From positions 4,266,001 to 4,330,000 of the forward strand of contig BNHL01000001.1 of assembly GCA_015472025.1 (NCBI GenBank): a stretch of DNA of 64,000 nt, read 5' to 3'. This DNA comes from Cytophagales bacterium WSM2-2. Lineage in GTDB: Bacteria; Bacteroidota; Bacteroidia; Cytophagales; Cyclobacteriaceae. How positions within the stretch are numbered: the stretch's first letter is position 1; each line of letters begins with the position of its first letter. Under the pieces are notes generated by a model that searched no databases, was not told the DNA's origin, and saw nothing but the letters and a program-made list of their open reading frames with translations. Both the position numbers and the translations under genes were made by a program. Shown in pieces: positions 51,237 through 61,500 of the stretch.

Positions 51237-52640
51237 TTAAAAATTGAAAAAACTCTTTGCGTTGAAGTAGCAAATGTCACCGACCAGTTTGCCGAGCCAT
51301 TTTTCATCCCACGGTAATTCTCCGTTGACAACATCTTTGCCGATCAGGTTGCAGAGTATTCTGCGAAAATATTCGTGACGCGGAAAAGAGAGAAAGCTAC
51401 GAGAGTCGGTGAGCATACCTATGAAGCAACTAAGCAAGCCCATGTTGGAAAGGGCATTGAGCTGTTTTTCCATTCCATCTTTTTGATCGAGGAACCACCA
51501 GCCGGACCCAAACTGCACCTTGCCTTTGACGGAGCCATCATTGAAATTCCCGATCATTGTACCGATCACTTCATTGTCGGCCGGATTTAAATTATAGATG
51601 ATTGTTTTGCTTAGTTGATTGGTGCTGTCTAATTCATTCAGGAAACGGGAGAGGGCCATGCCTTGGGAGAAATCACCAATCGAGTCAAAACCGGTGTCTG
51701 GCCCGAGCTCTTTAAACATGCGCTCATTGTTGTTTCGCAATGCGCCCAAATGGAATTGTTGAGTCCAACCCTGCTTGTGATACATTCGGCCCAATTCAAT
51801 CAGTACGCTGTATTTGTAGAATTCGATTTCCGATTTGTTCAGCGCGCTTCCATTTGAAAGTTTGTTGAATAATTCACTGATGGAGTATGCATTTTTAATC
51901 ACCGGGTAATACAATTGTTCAAGTCCGTGATCGGAGAGTTTACATCCAACAGAAACAAAAAAATCAATCCGTTTTTGAAGCGCAGTGAGCAGCGCATCGA
52001 AGTTGTTGATTCTTACCCCTGATGCAGTACCAAGTTTTTCGAGGTAGGTTTTGTAAGCTTGCGGATTTTCTACTGCATAGGATTTATCAGGGCGGAACGT
52101 TGGAAGTACTTTGATGCCAATCGGTTTATTTTTAATCGCCAGGTAGAACTCCAGCGAATCAGCGGGATCATCGGTACCGCAAACCACTTCCACTTTCATT
52201 TTTTTCAGTAGCCCCTGCGTAGCGTAGGTCGGGGTTTTTAATAATGAAGTAGTTTGTCCATAAATGTCTTTCGCTGAATCTGAATTCAGTAATTGATCGA
52301 TCCCGAAATAACGCTTTAGTTCGAGGTGAGTCCAGTGGTACAATGGGTTGCGCATGGTATACGGTACGGCTTGCGCCCATTGACTGAATTTCTCTTCATC
52401 AGAGGCGTTGCCCGTGATGTACTTTTCATTGACTCCCAATGTCCGCATGGCGCGCCACTTGTAATGGTCGCCTGCAAGCCAGACAGCACTAATGTTTTCA
52501 AACTGACGATTCTTGGCTATGTCCTCAGGAGACAGGTGACAATGATAATCAATGATCGGCTGATCCTTGGCGTACTGATGATAGAGTGTTTTGGCAAAAT
52601 CATTTTGCAATAGAAAATCTTCGGTGAGAAACGTACTCAT
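51237..52640 (-). CDS. uxaC: Glucuronate/galacturonate isomerase
   Basis: 467 residues, the usual length for UxaC. The amidohydrolase-like metal site starts at IIDYHCHLSP near residues 29-38; NISAVWLAGDHYKWRAMR, WTHLELKRYFGI and SYAVENPQAYKTYLEKL-type blocks are typical. UxaC isomerises galacturonate to tagaturonate and glucuronate to fructuronate. It lies between the LacI gene (gap 21) and uxaB (gap two). Nothing odd. Confidence 0.95.
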   Translation of the reverse strand: MSTFLTEDFLLQNDFAKTLYHQYAKDQPIIDYHCHLSPEDIAKNRQFENISAVWLAGDHYKWRAMRTLGVNEKYITGNASDEEKFSQWAQAVPYTMRNPLYHWTHLELKRYFGIDQLLNSDSAKDIYGQTTSLLKTPTYATQGLLKKMKVEVVCGTDDPADSLEFYLAIKNKPIGIKVLPTFRPDKSYAVENPQAYKTYLEKLGTASGVRINNFDALLTALQKRIDFFVSVGCKLSDHGLEQLYYPVIKNAYSISELFNKLSNGSALNKSEIEFYKYSVLIELGRMYHKQGWTQQFHLGALRNNNERMFKELGPDTGFDSIGDFSQGMALSRFLNELDSTNQLSKTIIYNLNPADNEVIGTMIGNFNDGSVKGKVQFGSGWWFLDQKDGMEKQLNALSNMGLLSCFIGMLTDSRSFLSFPRHEYFRRILCNLIGKDVVNGELPWDEKWLGKLVGDICYFNAKSFFNF

Positions 52641-52661
52641 GATCGTAAAAACAAAATAGCT

Positions 52662-53690
52662 TTAACTTTTCTTTCGCATCGAGGACTGACGTACAATCAG
52701 TTCTGGCTTTAATACAATCTTTTGTGGAATGAATTTCTGTGCGTCACTGGATATTTCTTCCAGGAAAATTTCTGCAGCCGCATTACCCATACGCATGCTG
52801 TGCTGATCCACAGCGGAAAGTGTAGGCTCCGTAAAACTCATGAGCGATTCATTACTGAAGCCAACGAGTGCAACCTGCTCCGGAATTTTAATATTGTTCT
52901 CTTTCAACACTTGCATGGCTCCGGCAATAGCCAATGCACTGGCAGAGAAAATTCCATCAGGCAGTTCTTTTAATTTCAGCAATTGTTGCATGCAATTGCG
53001 CCCATCCTCAGCCTGCAGGTTACTTCCAATCACCATTGACTCATCATAGATCAACCCATTATTCATCAACGCTTCGCGATACCCGCGATGACGCTCTTTG
53101 AAAATGGAAATGTCAAGCGTATTGGTAAAATGGGCAATGCGCTTACAGCCTTGCTGTATCAGGTGTTCAGTGGCCTTATATGCGCCAAGGTAATCATCGA
53201 TCGCAACTTGGCTGACTTCGAGATCATTGTTAGTCCGGTCGAACAAGATCAATGGGATGCCGCGTTCCTTTACTTTTAAGAAATGACTGAAATCCTTGGT
53301 CTCCTTGCCATGGGATACGATGATACCGTCTACCCGTGCGTTGAGAAGCGCTTCTACAGTGGCTACTTCTTTGTCGTAATTATCATACGTTTGGCAGATC
53401 ATCACGTTGTAGTGAGATGCATTAGCAATTTCTTCAATGCCACGGATTACCGAGGAGAAAAAACTCCTGTCGACCGTTGGTACGATGATGCCGATAATGT
53501 TGCTTTTGCCTACGCGAAGTGCGGCAGCGATATGGTTGGGCTGGTAATTGAGTTTCTGCGCTACTTTGAGTACAGCTTTCTTTGTTTCAGTGCTGATGCG
53601 CGGGTGATCTTTCAATGCACGCGACACAGTTGAAGCTGTGATGTTCAGTTTCTCAGCGATGTCATGTATGGTTGCTTTTTCTTTTTTCAT
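52662..53690 (-). CDS. LacI-family transcriptional regulator of the uronate locus
   Basis: 342 residues from the ATG at 53690; the longer frame from 53753 would run into kduD's coding end and lacks family resemblance. N-terminal HTH and hinge: ATIHDIAEKLNITASTVSRALKDHPRIS, then a periplasmic-binding-protein-like ligand domain (IIVSHGKETK, VALVGFSNESLMSFTEPTLSAV). It is encoded inside the uronate operon, and the palindromes at 55350-55498 and 58340-58458, of the CG-centred form used by LacI proteins, are its likely operators. The inducer is probably a uronate or KDG, by function of the neighbours. Confidence 0.9.
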   Translation of the reverse strand: MKKEKATIHDIAEKLNITASTVSRALKDHPRISTETKKAVLKVAQKLNYQPNHIAAALRVGKSNIIGIIVPTVDRSFFSSVIRGIEEIANASHYNVMICQTYDNYDKEVATVEALLNARVDGIIVSHGKETKDFSHFLKVKERGIPLILFDRTNNDLEVSQVAIDDYLGAYKATEHLIQQGCKRIAHFTNTLDISIFKERHRGYREALMNNGLIYDESMVIGSNLQAEDGRNCMQQLLKLKELPDGIFSASALAIAGAMQVLKENNIKIPEQVALVGFSNESLMSFTEPTLSAVDQHSMRMGNAAAEIFLEEISSDAQKFIPQKIVLKPELIVRQSSMRKKS

Positions 53691-53700
53691 AACGTCAGCG

Positions 53701-54483
53701 TCAAACTTCGTTAGCCGGTTTTCCAATGGTTGCAAGTATACCACCATCGACATAAATGATTTGCCCGTTGATAAAATCGCTGGCCCTGGAAGACAGGAAG
53801 ACTGCTGTGCCCGTCAGGTCTTCGGGATCACCCCACCGGCCTGCAGGCGTTCGGTTAACAATAAACTCATTAAAAGGATGACCGGCCGTGCGAATAGGAG
53901 CAGTTTGTTCGGTGGCAAAATAACCGGGACCAATGCCGTTAACCTGAATATTAAATTTAGCCCACTCGGTAGCCATATTTTTGGTGAGCATTTTCAATCC
54001 GCCTTTGGCTGCTGCGTAGGCCGACACCGTGTTCCTTCCCAATTCACTCATCATGGAACAGATGTTGATGATCTTGCCAGCTTTGCGGTTGATCATTCGT
54101 TGCCCGACATATTTTGAAACGATGAATGGAGCAATCAAATCGACATTGATGACTTCGCGAAAATCTTCCGTTGGCATCTCGGCCATAGGAACGCGTTTGA
54201 TAATGCCCGCGTTATTGATGAGGATATCGATCTGGCCTTCCTGTTCAATACGATCAACAGATTCTTTTACTTCTTCATCTTTGGTTACATCAAAAATATA
54301 ACCTTTCGCTTTGAATCCGGATTTCTTGTATTCACTCAATGCAGTTTCCATTTTGGCAGGGGAATGACCATTGATGATCAGTTCTGCACCTGCAGAAGCA
54401 AGGCCTTTGGCCATAGCCATGCCGAGTCCATGAGTACCTCCTGTAATCAATGCGCGTTTACCTGTTAAATCGAAAAGTTGCAT
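53701..54483 (-). CDS. kduD: 2-dehydro-3-deoxy-D-gluconate 5-dehydrogenase (SDR)
   Basis: 260 residues. Short-chain dehydrogenase: GGTHGLGMA near residues 15-23 binds NAD(P), NNAG near 95, the catalytic S in NICSMMSE near 147 and Y-x-x-x-K as YAAAKGG near 162. The C-terminal VYVDGGILATIG is typical of KduD. It reduces or oxidises between 2,5-diketo-3-deoxygluconate and KDG, after KduI. kduI stops 15 bases before its start, and the lacI ATG follows 10 bases after its stop. Generic SDR assignment is certain; KduD follows from context. Confidence 0.9.
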   Translation of the reverse strand: MQLFDLTGKRALITGGTHGLGMAMAKGLASAGAELIINGHSPAKMETALSEYKKSGFKAKGYIFDVTKDEEVKESVDRIEQEGQIDILINNAGIIKRVPMAEMPTEDFREVINVDLIAPFIVSKYVGQRMINRKAGKIINICSMMSELGRNTVSAYAAAKGGLKMLTKNMATEWAKFNIQVNGIGPGYFATEQTAPIRTAGHPFNEFIVNRTPAGRWGDPEDLTGTAVFLSSRASDFINGQIIYVDGGILATIGKPANEV

Positions 54484-54498
54484 TCTTTTTCGTTGTCT

Positions 54499-55338
54499 TT
54501 ATTTCAAGTCAGTCGGACTTACTGCATCCATGTCACCGTAGTCTAAATTCTCTCCAGCCATTCCCCAAATGAAATTATAGTTACTTGTACCGGCACCACT
54601 GTGTATTGACCATGAGGGAGAGAGCACGGCCTGATTGTTTTTCACCCACAGGTGTCGCGTTTCATCGGGTTGCCCCATGAAGTGACATACCATCTGATTG
54701 TCAGGCACATTAAAATAAAAGTAAGCCTCCATTCTTCGGTTGTGGGTATGTGGGGGCATCGTGTTCCATACACTTCCCGTTCTTAATTCAGTGAGTCCCA
54801 TTTGCAACTGGCAAGTGGGGAGCACACTATTGACTAACAGCTTTCTTATGGTGCGATGATTGGCCGTTTCCAGAGATCCGAGTTCTACTGTTTCAGCTTC
54901 CTGAAGAGTAACCTTGCGACCGGGGTGGCCCATGTGGGCAGGAGCGGAGTTGAAATAGTAAAGAGCTTGTCCTTTGTTCGATGGATGAAATATGATTTGC
55001 TTCACACCTTTCCCGAGGTACAAGGCTTCTTTATTTTCTAAAGTATAAATTATACCATCGGCTGAGATCGTACCTGTTGCTCCTACATTGATGATACCAA
55101 GTTCTCTTCGTTCGAGGTAGTAATTGGATTTCAGCTCAACAAATGTCTCCAGTGACAGAGGTTTCGAAGCTGGCATTGCACCGCCTACAATGAACCTGTC
55201 ATACAGACTATATACATTTTGGATTTTATCTTTGACGAATAAGTCTTCTATGAGAAATAGCGAACGAAGACGTTCGGTGTCATACGTTTTGAAGTCGGAG
55301 GGATGAGAAGCAAACCGAATACTGTGTGCAGAACTCAT
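54499..55338 (-). CDS. kduI: 5-dehydro-4-deoxy-D-glucuronate isomerase
   Basis: 279 residues, the normal KduI length. The zinc site is in PPHTHNRRMEAYFYFN near residues 195-210; other blocks are IRKLLVNSVLPTCQLQMG, and HSGAGTSNYNFIWGMAGEN at the end. KduI turns the spontaneous product of unsaturated uronates (5-dehydro-4-deoxyglucuronate) into 2,5-diketo-3-deoxygluconate. First gene of the minus-strand operon; its start lies 12 bases from an operator-like palindrome, opposite the DUF4861 gene. Confidence 0.95.
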   Translation of the reverse strand: MSSAHSIRFASHPSDFKTYDTERLRSLFLIEDLFVKDKIQNVYSLYDRFIVGGAMPASKPLSLETFVELKSNYYLERRELGIINVGATGTISADGIIYTLENKEALYLGKGVKQIIFHPSNKGQALYYFNSAPAHMGHPGRKVTLQEAETVELGSLETANHRTIRKLLVNSVLPTCQLQMGLTELRTGSVWNTMPPHTHNRRMEAYFYFNVPDNQMVCHFMGQPDETRHLWVKNNQAVLSPSWSIHSGAGTSNYNFIWGMAGENLDYGDMDAVSPTDLK

Positions 55339-55349
55339 TGGTTAAAAAA

Positions 55350-55367
55350 TGTGTAATCGTTTGCGCA
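55350..55367. promoter_or_regulatory. Candidate LacI operator 1
   Basis: TGTGTAATCGTTTGCGCA fits the locus consensus TGCGCAATCGATTGCGCA with three changes and the CG at the centre. It lies just upstream of the kduI start. Confidence 0.5.
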
Positions 55368-55391
55368 ATATATGTATTAATTTAAATATCA

Positions 55392-55407
55392 GTGCAAATA
55401 TTGCGCA
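55392..55407. promoter_or_regulatory. Possible LacI operator 2
   Basis: GTGCAAATATTGCGCA has the half-sites TGCAA and TTGCGCA, but with a three-base centre (ATA) instead of CG. Related to the other sites; functional value uncertain. Confidence 0.35.
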
Positions 55408-55486
55408 AATGGTAGACGGCTAACAAACGTTGTAGTTACATTAGATCGAAGAAATTGTTGCATGTTTGGCTAAAGGTCGTTAATAT

Positions 55487-55498
55487 GCAATCGATTGC
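55487..55498. promoter_or_regulatory. Candidate LacI operator 3
   Basis: GCAATCGATTGC, a perfect 12-base palindrome with central CG, lies 21 bases before the DUF4861 ATG. With sites 1 and 2 it divides the region between the two divergent operons. Confidence 0.65.
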
Positions 55499-55519
55499 CC
55501 TAATTTTAATAGAAAAGAC

Positions 55520-56770
55520 ATGAAAATACTTCATTCCTTATTAATTATCGTTGTCTTTCATTCGTATGTACAGGCTCAGGATTGGCGTAAGCAATATCCG
55601 GTTTCCTTTCAGGTAAAAGTCTCAAATCCGGTCCCGGTAGTGCGTCAGGAGGCATTTGTATTTATCTCAGCTGCTCAATTGCCAAAAGATTTCAATTCAA
55701 AAGCGTTTGTGGTGCTTGACAAAGGCCAGGAGATTGCCAGCCAGTACAATGCGAATGATACAGATTATAAAGGTGTCGTGCTTGTGCTTCCGGAATTGAA
55801 AGCCAATGAATCACATGAACTTGAAGTACGCTACGCCAAAACCGGTGAGATCAAAAGAGAATACACCAAACGCACACAAGCTGAATTGTCATACAAGACG
55901 GGAGGCGAATGGAAGAATCGCGAATACATCGGTGGAACATTTAAGAACACGGATTTTTTGCGTGTGCCCGCTGCACACAAAGACCACTCGTGGTTTTTGC
56001 GTTACGAAGGTCCTGGCTGGGAATCAGACAAAGTAGGTTATCGCATGTATCTCGATCAGCGAAATGCAACTGACGTATACGGAAAACTGACTTCTAAAAT
56101 GGTTTTGCAAGATGTCGGCATGGATGGTTTTGAGTCGTACCATCACATGCAATCGTGGGGGATGGATGTAATGAAAGTGGGTAAATCTTTGGGGATAGGA
56201 TCCATCGGTGCAATGGTAGATGGCAAAGTGACAAGGGTGGAAAAAACCGATAGCGTTAACTCGCGTATCACTGAAAACGGAAATGTGTTCTCCTCGATAC
56301 TTACAAACTATTATGGATGGAAAATCGGAGATAAGAAACATGATCTGAAATCGCGGATGACGATTCATGCCGGCACACGACTGACACACCAATTCCTGAC
56401 ACTCACCAACAATCCTGAAACAATTTGTACCGGTATTGTTACTGATAAAAAAGCCGTGCTGCTGAGCAGCAAGGGCAATGCTGCCAACTTTGGCTACCTA
56501 GCTACTTATGGCAAGCAAAGCCTGAATGGCGAAGGCGATGAGCTTGGACTTGCGGTATTTTTCCGCTCTTCAGATGCTACCGAATTTACGGATGATGAAT
56601 TCAGTCACATTGTTAAGTTGAAAACGACTTCGGGCAAAGTGGAATACTATTTTGTAGGCGCGTGGGTGCTTGAGCCTGATGGGATTAAAGACCAAAAACA
56701 GTTCGAAGCCTATCTGAAGCAGACCGCTATGGAATTGGCGAACCCGGTTAGGGTAGAGATTAAAAAGTAA
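55520..56770 (+). CDS. DUF4861-domain secreted protein
   Basis: 416 residues with a signal peptide (SLLIIVVFHSYVQAQ). The body matches DUF4861, a family restricted mostly to pectin and uronate loci of Bacteroidota: NPVPVVRQEAFVFIS near residues 37-52, YEGPGWESDKVGYRMYLDQRNATDVYG near 157-184 and HAGTRLTHQFLT. Its reaction is not established; its constant company of GH105 and KduI points to removal of a substituent or a glycan-linked step. The operator at 55487 controls its promoter. The next gene starts 32 bases after its stop. Confidence 0.85.
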   Translation: MKILHSLLIIVVFHSYVQAQDWRKQYPVSFQVKVSNPVPVVRQEAFVFISAAQLPKDFNSKAFVVLDKGQEIASQYNANDTDYKGVVLVLPELKANESHELEVRYAKTGEIKREYTKRTQAELSYKTGGEWKNREYIGGTFKNTDFLRVPAAHKDHSWFLRYEGPGWESDKVGYRMYLDQRNATDVYGKLTSKMVLQDVGMDGFESYHHMQSWGMDVMKVGKSLGIGSIGAMVDGKVTRVEKTDSVNSRITENGNVFSSILTNYYGWKIGDKKHDLKSRMTIHAGTRLTHQFLTLTNNPETICTGIVTDKKAVLLSSKGNAANFGYLATYGKQSLNGEGDELGLAVFFRSSDATEFTDDEFSHIVKLKTTSGKVEYYFVGAWVLEPDGIKDQKQFEAYLKQTAMELANPVRVEIKK

Positions 56771-56802
56771 GGTTTGATGTATTGATATTGAATTCAGATT
56801 TG

Positions 56803-58320
56803 ATGCGGTCCTTTTTCAAAATCCTTTTTTTCTTATTGCTCTCCTCTAATTCTTTTGCAAAGGGGACAGATAAACTGCTCTTTACAGTTAAACGTAATTA
56901 CGATCCAGTTGCCAATGAAAAAGCAACGTTGATACTCGATTGGAACGAAGTGGTTAAACGACTTACTGGTGCAAAGACAGGGGTTACCCTTATGGATTGG
57001 AATTTTGGCAGAGAAGTAAAAGCGTTTTTTGCTGATCGCAATAATGACGGAATAACGGATGAGCTAGTAATGGATTACGTTTTTCCTTCGAACGATCCGG
57101 TTTTCACTTTTTACCTTCAGCCATCGACAACGAAAAACGAATTAGCTAAGGGAACTGCGGAGCGTAATTCAAAATTCGAGATCACATTTCTTACGTCCTC
57201 ATCACAGGCGAAACCTGTTAAAAACTGGCCTGACAAGATCATTCAGAGCACGATGCAGTTTTATCCCGATGCAACAAAACTGTTTATCAATGCACCAGGC
57301 AAGTGGAATTATGAAATGGGTTTTTTTCTCAGTGCGATGTTTCTTCAGTCGCAACGAAAAAATAACAACGAATACGTACAATACATTCAACGTTGGGCGG
57401 ATCGGTTTATTAACGCAGAAGGAAAAATCGATGCGGCCTATTACGATCCCAAGGAATACAAATTGGATGACATCATTCCAGGTCGACCAGCCTTGTTTCT
57501 TTATGAGAAAACAAAGGATGCAAAATATAAAAGCGTAGCAGACCAGTTGATGGATCAATTAGAGCATCAGCCCAAGACAACCGATGGAGGCTACTGGCAC
57601 AAGGAGATTTACCCAAACCAGATGTGGCTGGATGGTATTTACATGGCCGATGTGTTCTCTACACAGTATGCCAAAGTGTTTAATAAGCCTGCCTGGTTTG
57701 ATGAAGCGATTCGGCAAATCAAACTGGTTGCCCGTCATGCAACAGATGCAAAAACCGGGTTGCTGCGACACGGTTGGGATGAGTCAAAAAATAAGGTTTG
57801 GGCAGACCAGGAAACAGGCGCCTCACCAGAGGTTTGGGCTCGTGCCGTGGGCTGGTACATGATGGCGTTAGTGGAATGCCTTGACTATGTTCCGGAAAAT
57901 CATCCCGAGCGTAAGGAACTGATTGATCTTCTTAAGAGTATCTCAAAGAGTGTTTTGAAATACCTGGATACAAAATCGAATCTCTGGTTCCAGGTCGTTG
58001 ACAAAGGAAGCCGGGAAGGAAATTGGATTGAAACATCAGGTTCAGCCATGTTTACTTACGCTTTTGCAAAAGGCTTCCGCAAGGGCTACCTCGACAAATC
58101 TTGCCAGGTTGCTGCCCGCAAGGCATTCGATTCCTTGATAAAGAACTACGTCTATTTTGATGATTCCGGTCGCTTATATCTGGATCAAACGGTGAAGGTG
58201 GGGACATTAAATCTCAAGAATTCGAAGGGCGACTATCAATACTACATTAGTACAGAACGGAGGATAAACGATTATAAGGGGTTGGGAGCACTGCTGTTTG
58301 CTTCTTTGGAACTCGAATAG
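56803..58320 (+). CDS. Unsaturated rhamnogalacturonyl/uronyl hydrolase, GH105-type
   Basis: 505 residues from the ATG at 56803 (an upstream in-frame TTG at 56782 is unlikely). A signal peptide (FFKILFFLLLSSNSFA) is followed by about 130 residues of beta-rich extra domain, then the six-hairpin (alpha/alpha)6 region from GKWNYEMGFFLSAMF to the end. WLDGIYMADVFSTQYA and GVLWARAVGWYM-like AWARAVGWYMMALVE carry the aspartates of YesR/YteR. It would release unsaturated galacturonate from rhamnogalacturonan or pectin fragments; the product is the KduI pathway's source. Second gene of the DUF4861 unit. Substrate detail inferred. Confidence 0.85.
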   Translation: MRSFFKILFFLLLSSNSFAKGTDKLLFTVKRNYDPVANEKATLILDWNEVVKRLTGAKTGVTLMDWNFGREVKAFFADRNNDGITDELVMDYVFPSNDPVFTFYLQPSTTKNELAKGTAERNSKFEITFLTSSSQAKPVKNWPDKIIQSTMQFYPDATKLFINAPGKWNYEMGFFLSAMFLQSQRKNNNEYVQYIQRWADRFINAEGKIDAAYYDPKEYKLDDIIPGRPALFLYEKTKDAKYKSVADQLMDQLEHQPKTTDGGYWHKEIYPNQMWLDGIYMADVFSTQYAKVFNKPAWFDEAIRQIKLVARHATDAKTGLLRHGWDESKNKVWADQETGASPEVWARAVGWYMMALVECLDYVPENHPERKELIDLLKSISKSVLKYLDTKSNLWFQVVDKGSREGNWIETSGSAMFTYAFAKGFRKGYLDKSCQVAARKAFDSLIKNYVYFDDSGRLYLDQTVKVGTLNLKNSKGDYQYYISTERRINDYKGLGALLFASLELE

Positions 58321-58339
58321 CCTCATTTTTGATTTATTC

Positions 58340-58357
58340 TGCGCAATCCATTGCGCA
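58340..58357. promoter_or_regulatory. Candidate LacI operator 4
   Basis: TGCGCAATCCATTGCGCA: eight-base perfect arms with CC at the centre, 20 bases after the hydrolase stop and 159 before susC. Nearest to the consensus of all sites apart from the central pair. Confidence 0.65.
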
Positions 58358-58440
58358 CACCATAAAATCCTGCAATTGCATTAATAAGTTATAATTAAGA
58401 CTGCATAACGTTTGCATAACAAAATAATTATTTCATATCT

Positions 58441-58458
58441 TGTGCAATCGATTGCTCA
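58441..58458. promoter_or_regulatory. Candidate LacI operator 5
   Basis: TGTGCAATCGATTGCTCA contains the perfect GCAATCGATTGC core (58444-58455). A half-site GATTGCGCA follows at 58462-58470 and weaker matches lie at 58371 (TGCAATTGCA) and 58402. It lies about 58 bases before the susC ATG, in promoter range. Confidence 0.65.
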
Positions 58459-58515
58459 TCCGATTGCGCATTCGGTTTTGGGTAAAATTTTAAACCGTAA
58501 CAACTAATTATCTCT

Positions 58516-61500
58516 ATGGCTAGATCTCTACAAGTAATTAGGTCAGGAATGCCAGTTTTGCTGCTGGTATTTTTCATTCTGACCACTGGACTGGTACGAG
58601 CCCAGGAACGAACGGTGACGGGGACCGTTCGGGGCGGCCCTGATGAACTTCTGCCAGGTGTTTCCATCCTGGAAAAGGGAACCAACAACGGAACTGTTAC
58701 TGATGCAAATGGGAAATTCTCCCTTAAAGTATCAGAATCGGCAACTCTCGTTTTCACATTCATAGGAATGAAAATGCGGGAAGTGACAGTTGGCACACAA
58801 AGTACGCTTGACGTGACTATGGATGCGGACATCGCAGAATTAAAAGAAGTTGTAGTCATCGGGTATGGAGAAGTGGAGAAGAAAGATGTGACTTCATCGG
58901 TCTCATCTGTTAGCGCTAAACAACTAAGGGATATTCCAATAAACTCGGCAGCCCAGGCTTTGGCCGGAAGGTTGGCCGGTGTTCAGGTGATTGCTTCTGA
59001 AGGGACACCCAACGCACAGGTACTCATTCGCGTGCGGGGCGGTGGTTCTATTACACAAGATAATACACCATTATATGTCGTGGATGGTGTGCAAGTTGAG
59101 AATGCACTGTCTTATCTGGCACCTCAGGACATTGCTTCTATAAACGTATTAAAGGATGCTTCGGCTACTGCTATTTACGGTGCACGTGGGGCCAATGGTG
59201 TTGTCATCATTACGACTAAGGGAGGTTTCAAGAGCAGACCAATTGTATCCTATAATGGATTGGTTGGTGTGCGTGAACTGGCCAACAAGCTGGATGTCAT
59301 GAACCCGTATGATTTTGTGTCGTACCAATATGAAAGAAGCCGTGGAAACTCAACTGCGGAAAGCTCATTTCTTAATAGTTATGGTGCCTACAGTGACATC
59401 GATCTTTATAAGAAAGTCCCATTTGTAGATTGGCAAGACAAGTCGTTTGGCCGCTCAGCCGTTATGCAAACACATAACCTTAGTGTAGCGGGCGGCACGG
59501 GCAGTACACAATACAATGTGAGCCTTACTTCCAATGCAGAGCAGGGCGTTCAACTTGGCTCTGACTTCGATCGTCAGTTGATTAACGCGAGGGTAGATCA
59601 GAAGATTACATCCATCGTGAAAGCAGGCCTGGCTTTCCGCTACAACCACACGGTGGTGAATGGTGCCGGTACTTCAGCAGCGGGTTCTTCGTCAACGAAT
59701 CGCCTTCGCCAAAGCGTGAAGTACAAACCGATGCTTTTCCCAGGGCAAAGCGATTACACTTACGATTCGGACTATGCGCAGGAAACAAACGCCAACAGTC
59801 TTTCATTGGTGAACCCGGTACTGCTTGCAAAGGCAGAGTACCAAAAAGACATTCAGTCTGTGATGAACATCAGTGGAAATGTGAGTGTTGATCCTACAAA
59901 ATATTTGACTTTCAGAACGACCATTGGTTATGACCTTTATCGTGAACAATTACGTTCATTCAGCGATACGATCACCAATAATTCCATGCAAAACGGCCAG
60001 GGCAAACCTATTGCCTCGATCGATTCTACCAAGCGTACCATCCTGAATAATTCCAACGTATTCATTTTTACTTTACAAAAACTGAGTGAAGCATTTGCCA
60101 AGCATAACAAACTGGAAGTTTTGGTTGGACAGGAGATTTACCAAACCACGACCAATACAAGCTATCATGAAACCCACGGTTACCAATCCGGAATTGATGC
60201 TGTAACTGCCCTGAATAATATGAGTCTGGGTCAGCCATTCATCAACCCGGCAAAGGCACCTACGTACGAAGTGACCAACCGACTTTTGTCCTTCTTCGGA
60301 AGAGCGAGTTATTCACGAGATGACAAGTACATGGCCACGGTAACTATGCGTGGAGATGGTTCGTCAAAATTTGCTCAGGGCCATCAGTGGGGTTATTTCC
60401 CTTCAGTGTCATTGGCCTGGAGGATTTCCAATGAAGATTTCTTCAGCAACATTCAGTCAGCGCTTCGGTTGAGCGACATGAAAATACGCGCCAGTTATGG
60501 AAAGTCGGGGAACAACCGTATCGGTGATTTTCTGTACCTCACACAGTTTGAACAGTACCCTCCTTATGAATTGGGTGGCAGTCCCGTTATAGGATATGGA
60601 CAAAAGAGAGAAAATGGCGTGCCATCACTCGCTAATTCAAATTTGAAATGGGAGACAACTGTTGCTCAAAATCTTGGAATTGATATGAGCTTCTTCGATG
60701 GAAGGATTCAAGCCTCAGTAGATGTATATAGAAATACTACCCAGGATCTGTTGGTTAATACCCCGGTGCCAACTTCTTCAGGCTACAGCAATCAACTACA
60801 GAACGTGGGAAGCACTTCCAATCGCGGAGTCGAAATTCAATTGAATGCAGTACCTGTAACAAATAGCAGTTTCACATGGAATACGACTTTCAATATTTCG
60901 TTCAACAAAAACAAAGTTGAAACACTGGGCAGACAACAATCTTTCCTGTTCAACTCCGGCTGGGCAAACAATTCACCTGCTGACTACACCGTTGCTGTCG
61001 GACAACCAACGGGGATGATCTGGGGATTGGTGACTGATGGATTTTATAAAGTGGAAGATTTCCAGACTGATCCTAATACCGGCCAGTTTCTGACGACCAG
61101 TGGTGGAGCCTATATACTTAAAGATGGTATAGCTGATGATAAGAGTGTGACCTCGCTAGATCCTAAGCCTGGAGTCATCAAATATAAAGACTTTACTGGC
61201 CCTGATGCCGATGGAAAAATTCGTGTTGATGATAGTGACCGTAGACCATTGGGTAGCGCCAATCCTACTTTCTTCGGAGGATTCAATAATCAATTCACCT
61301 ATAAGCATTTTGACTTAAGCATCTATGTGAATTTTCAGTATGGCAATAAAGTATTGAATGCGAATAAGCTCGAGTTCACCAGCGGTTATACTACGAACTC
61401 CAACCTGTTGACGATCATGAATGACCGTTGGCGCAATGTAAATGCGGAAGGAACCGTAGTGACGGATCCGGCTACATTGGCTGCAATGAATGCCAATGCA

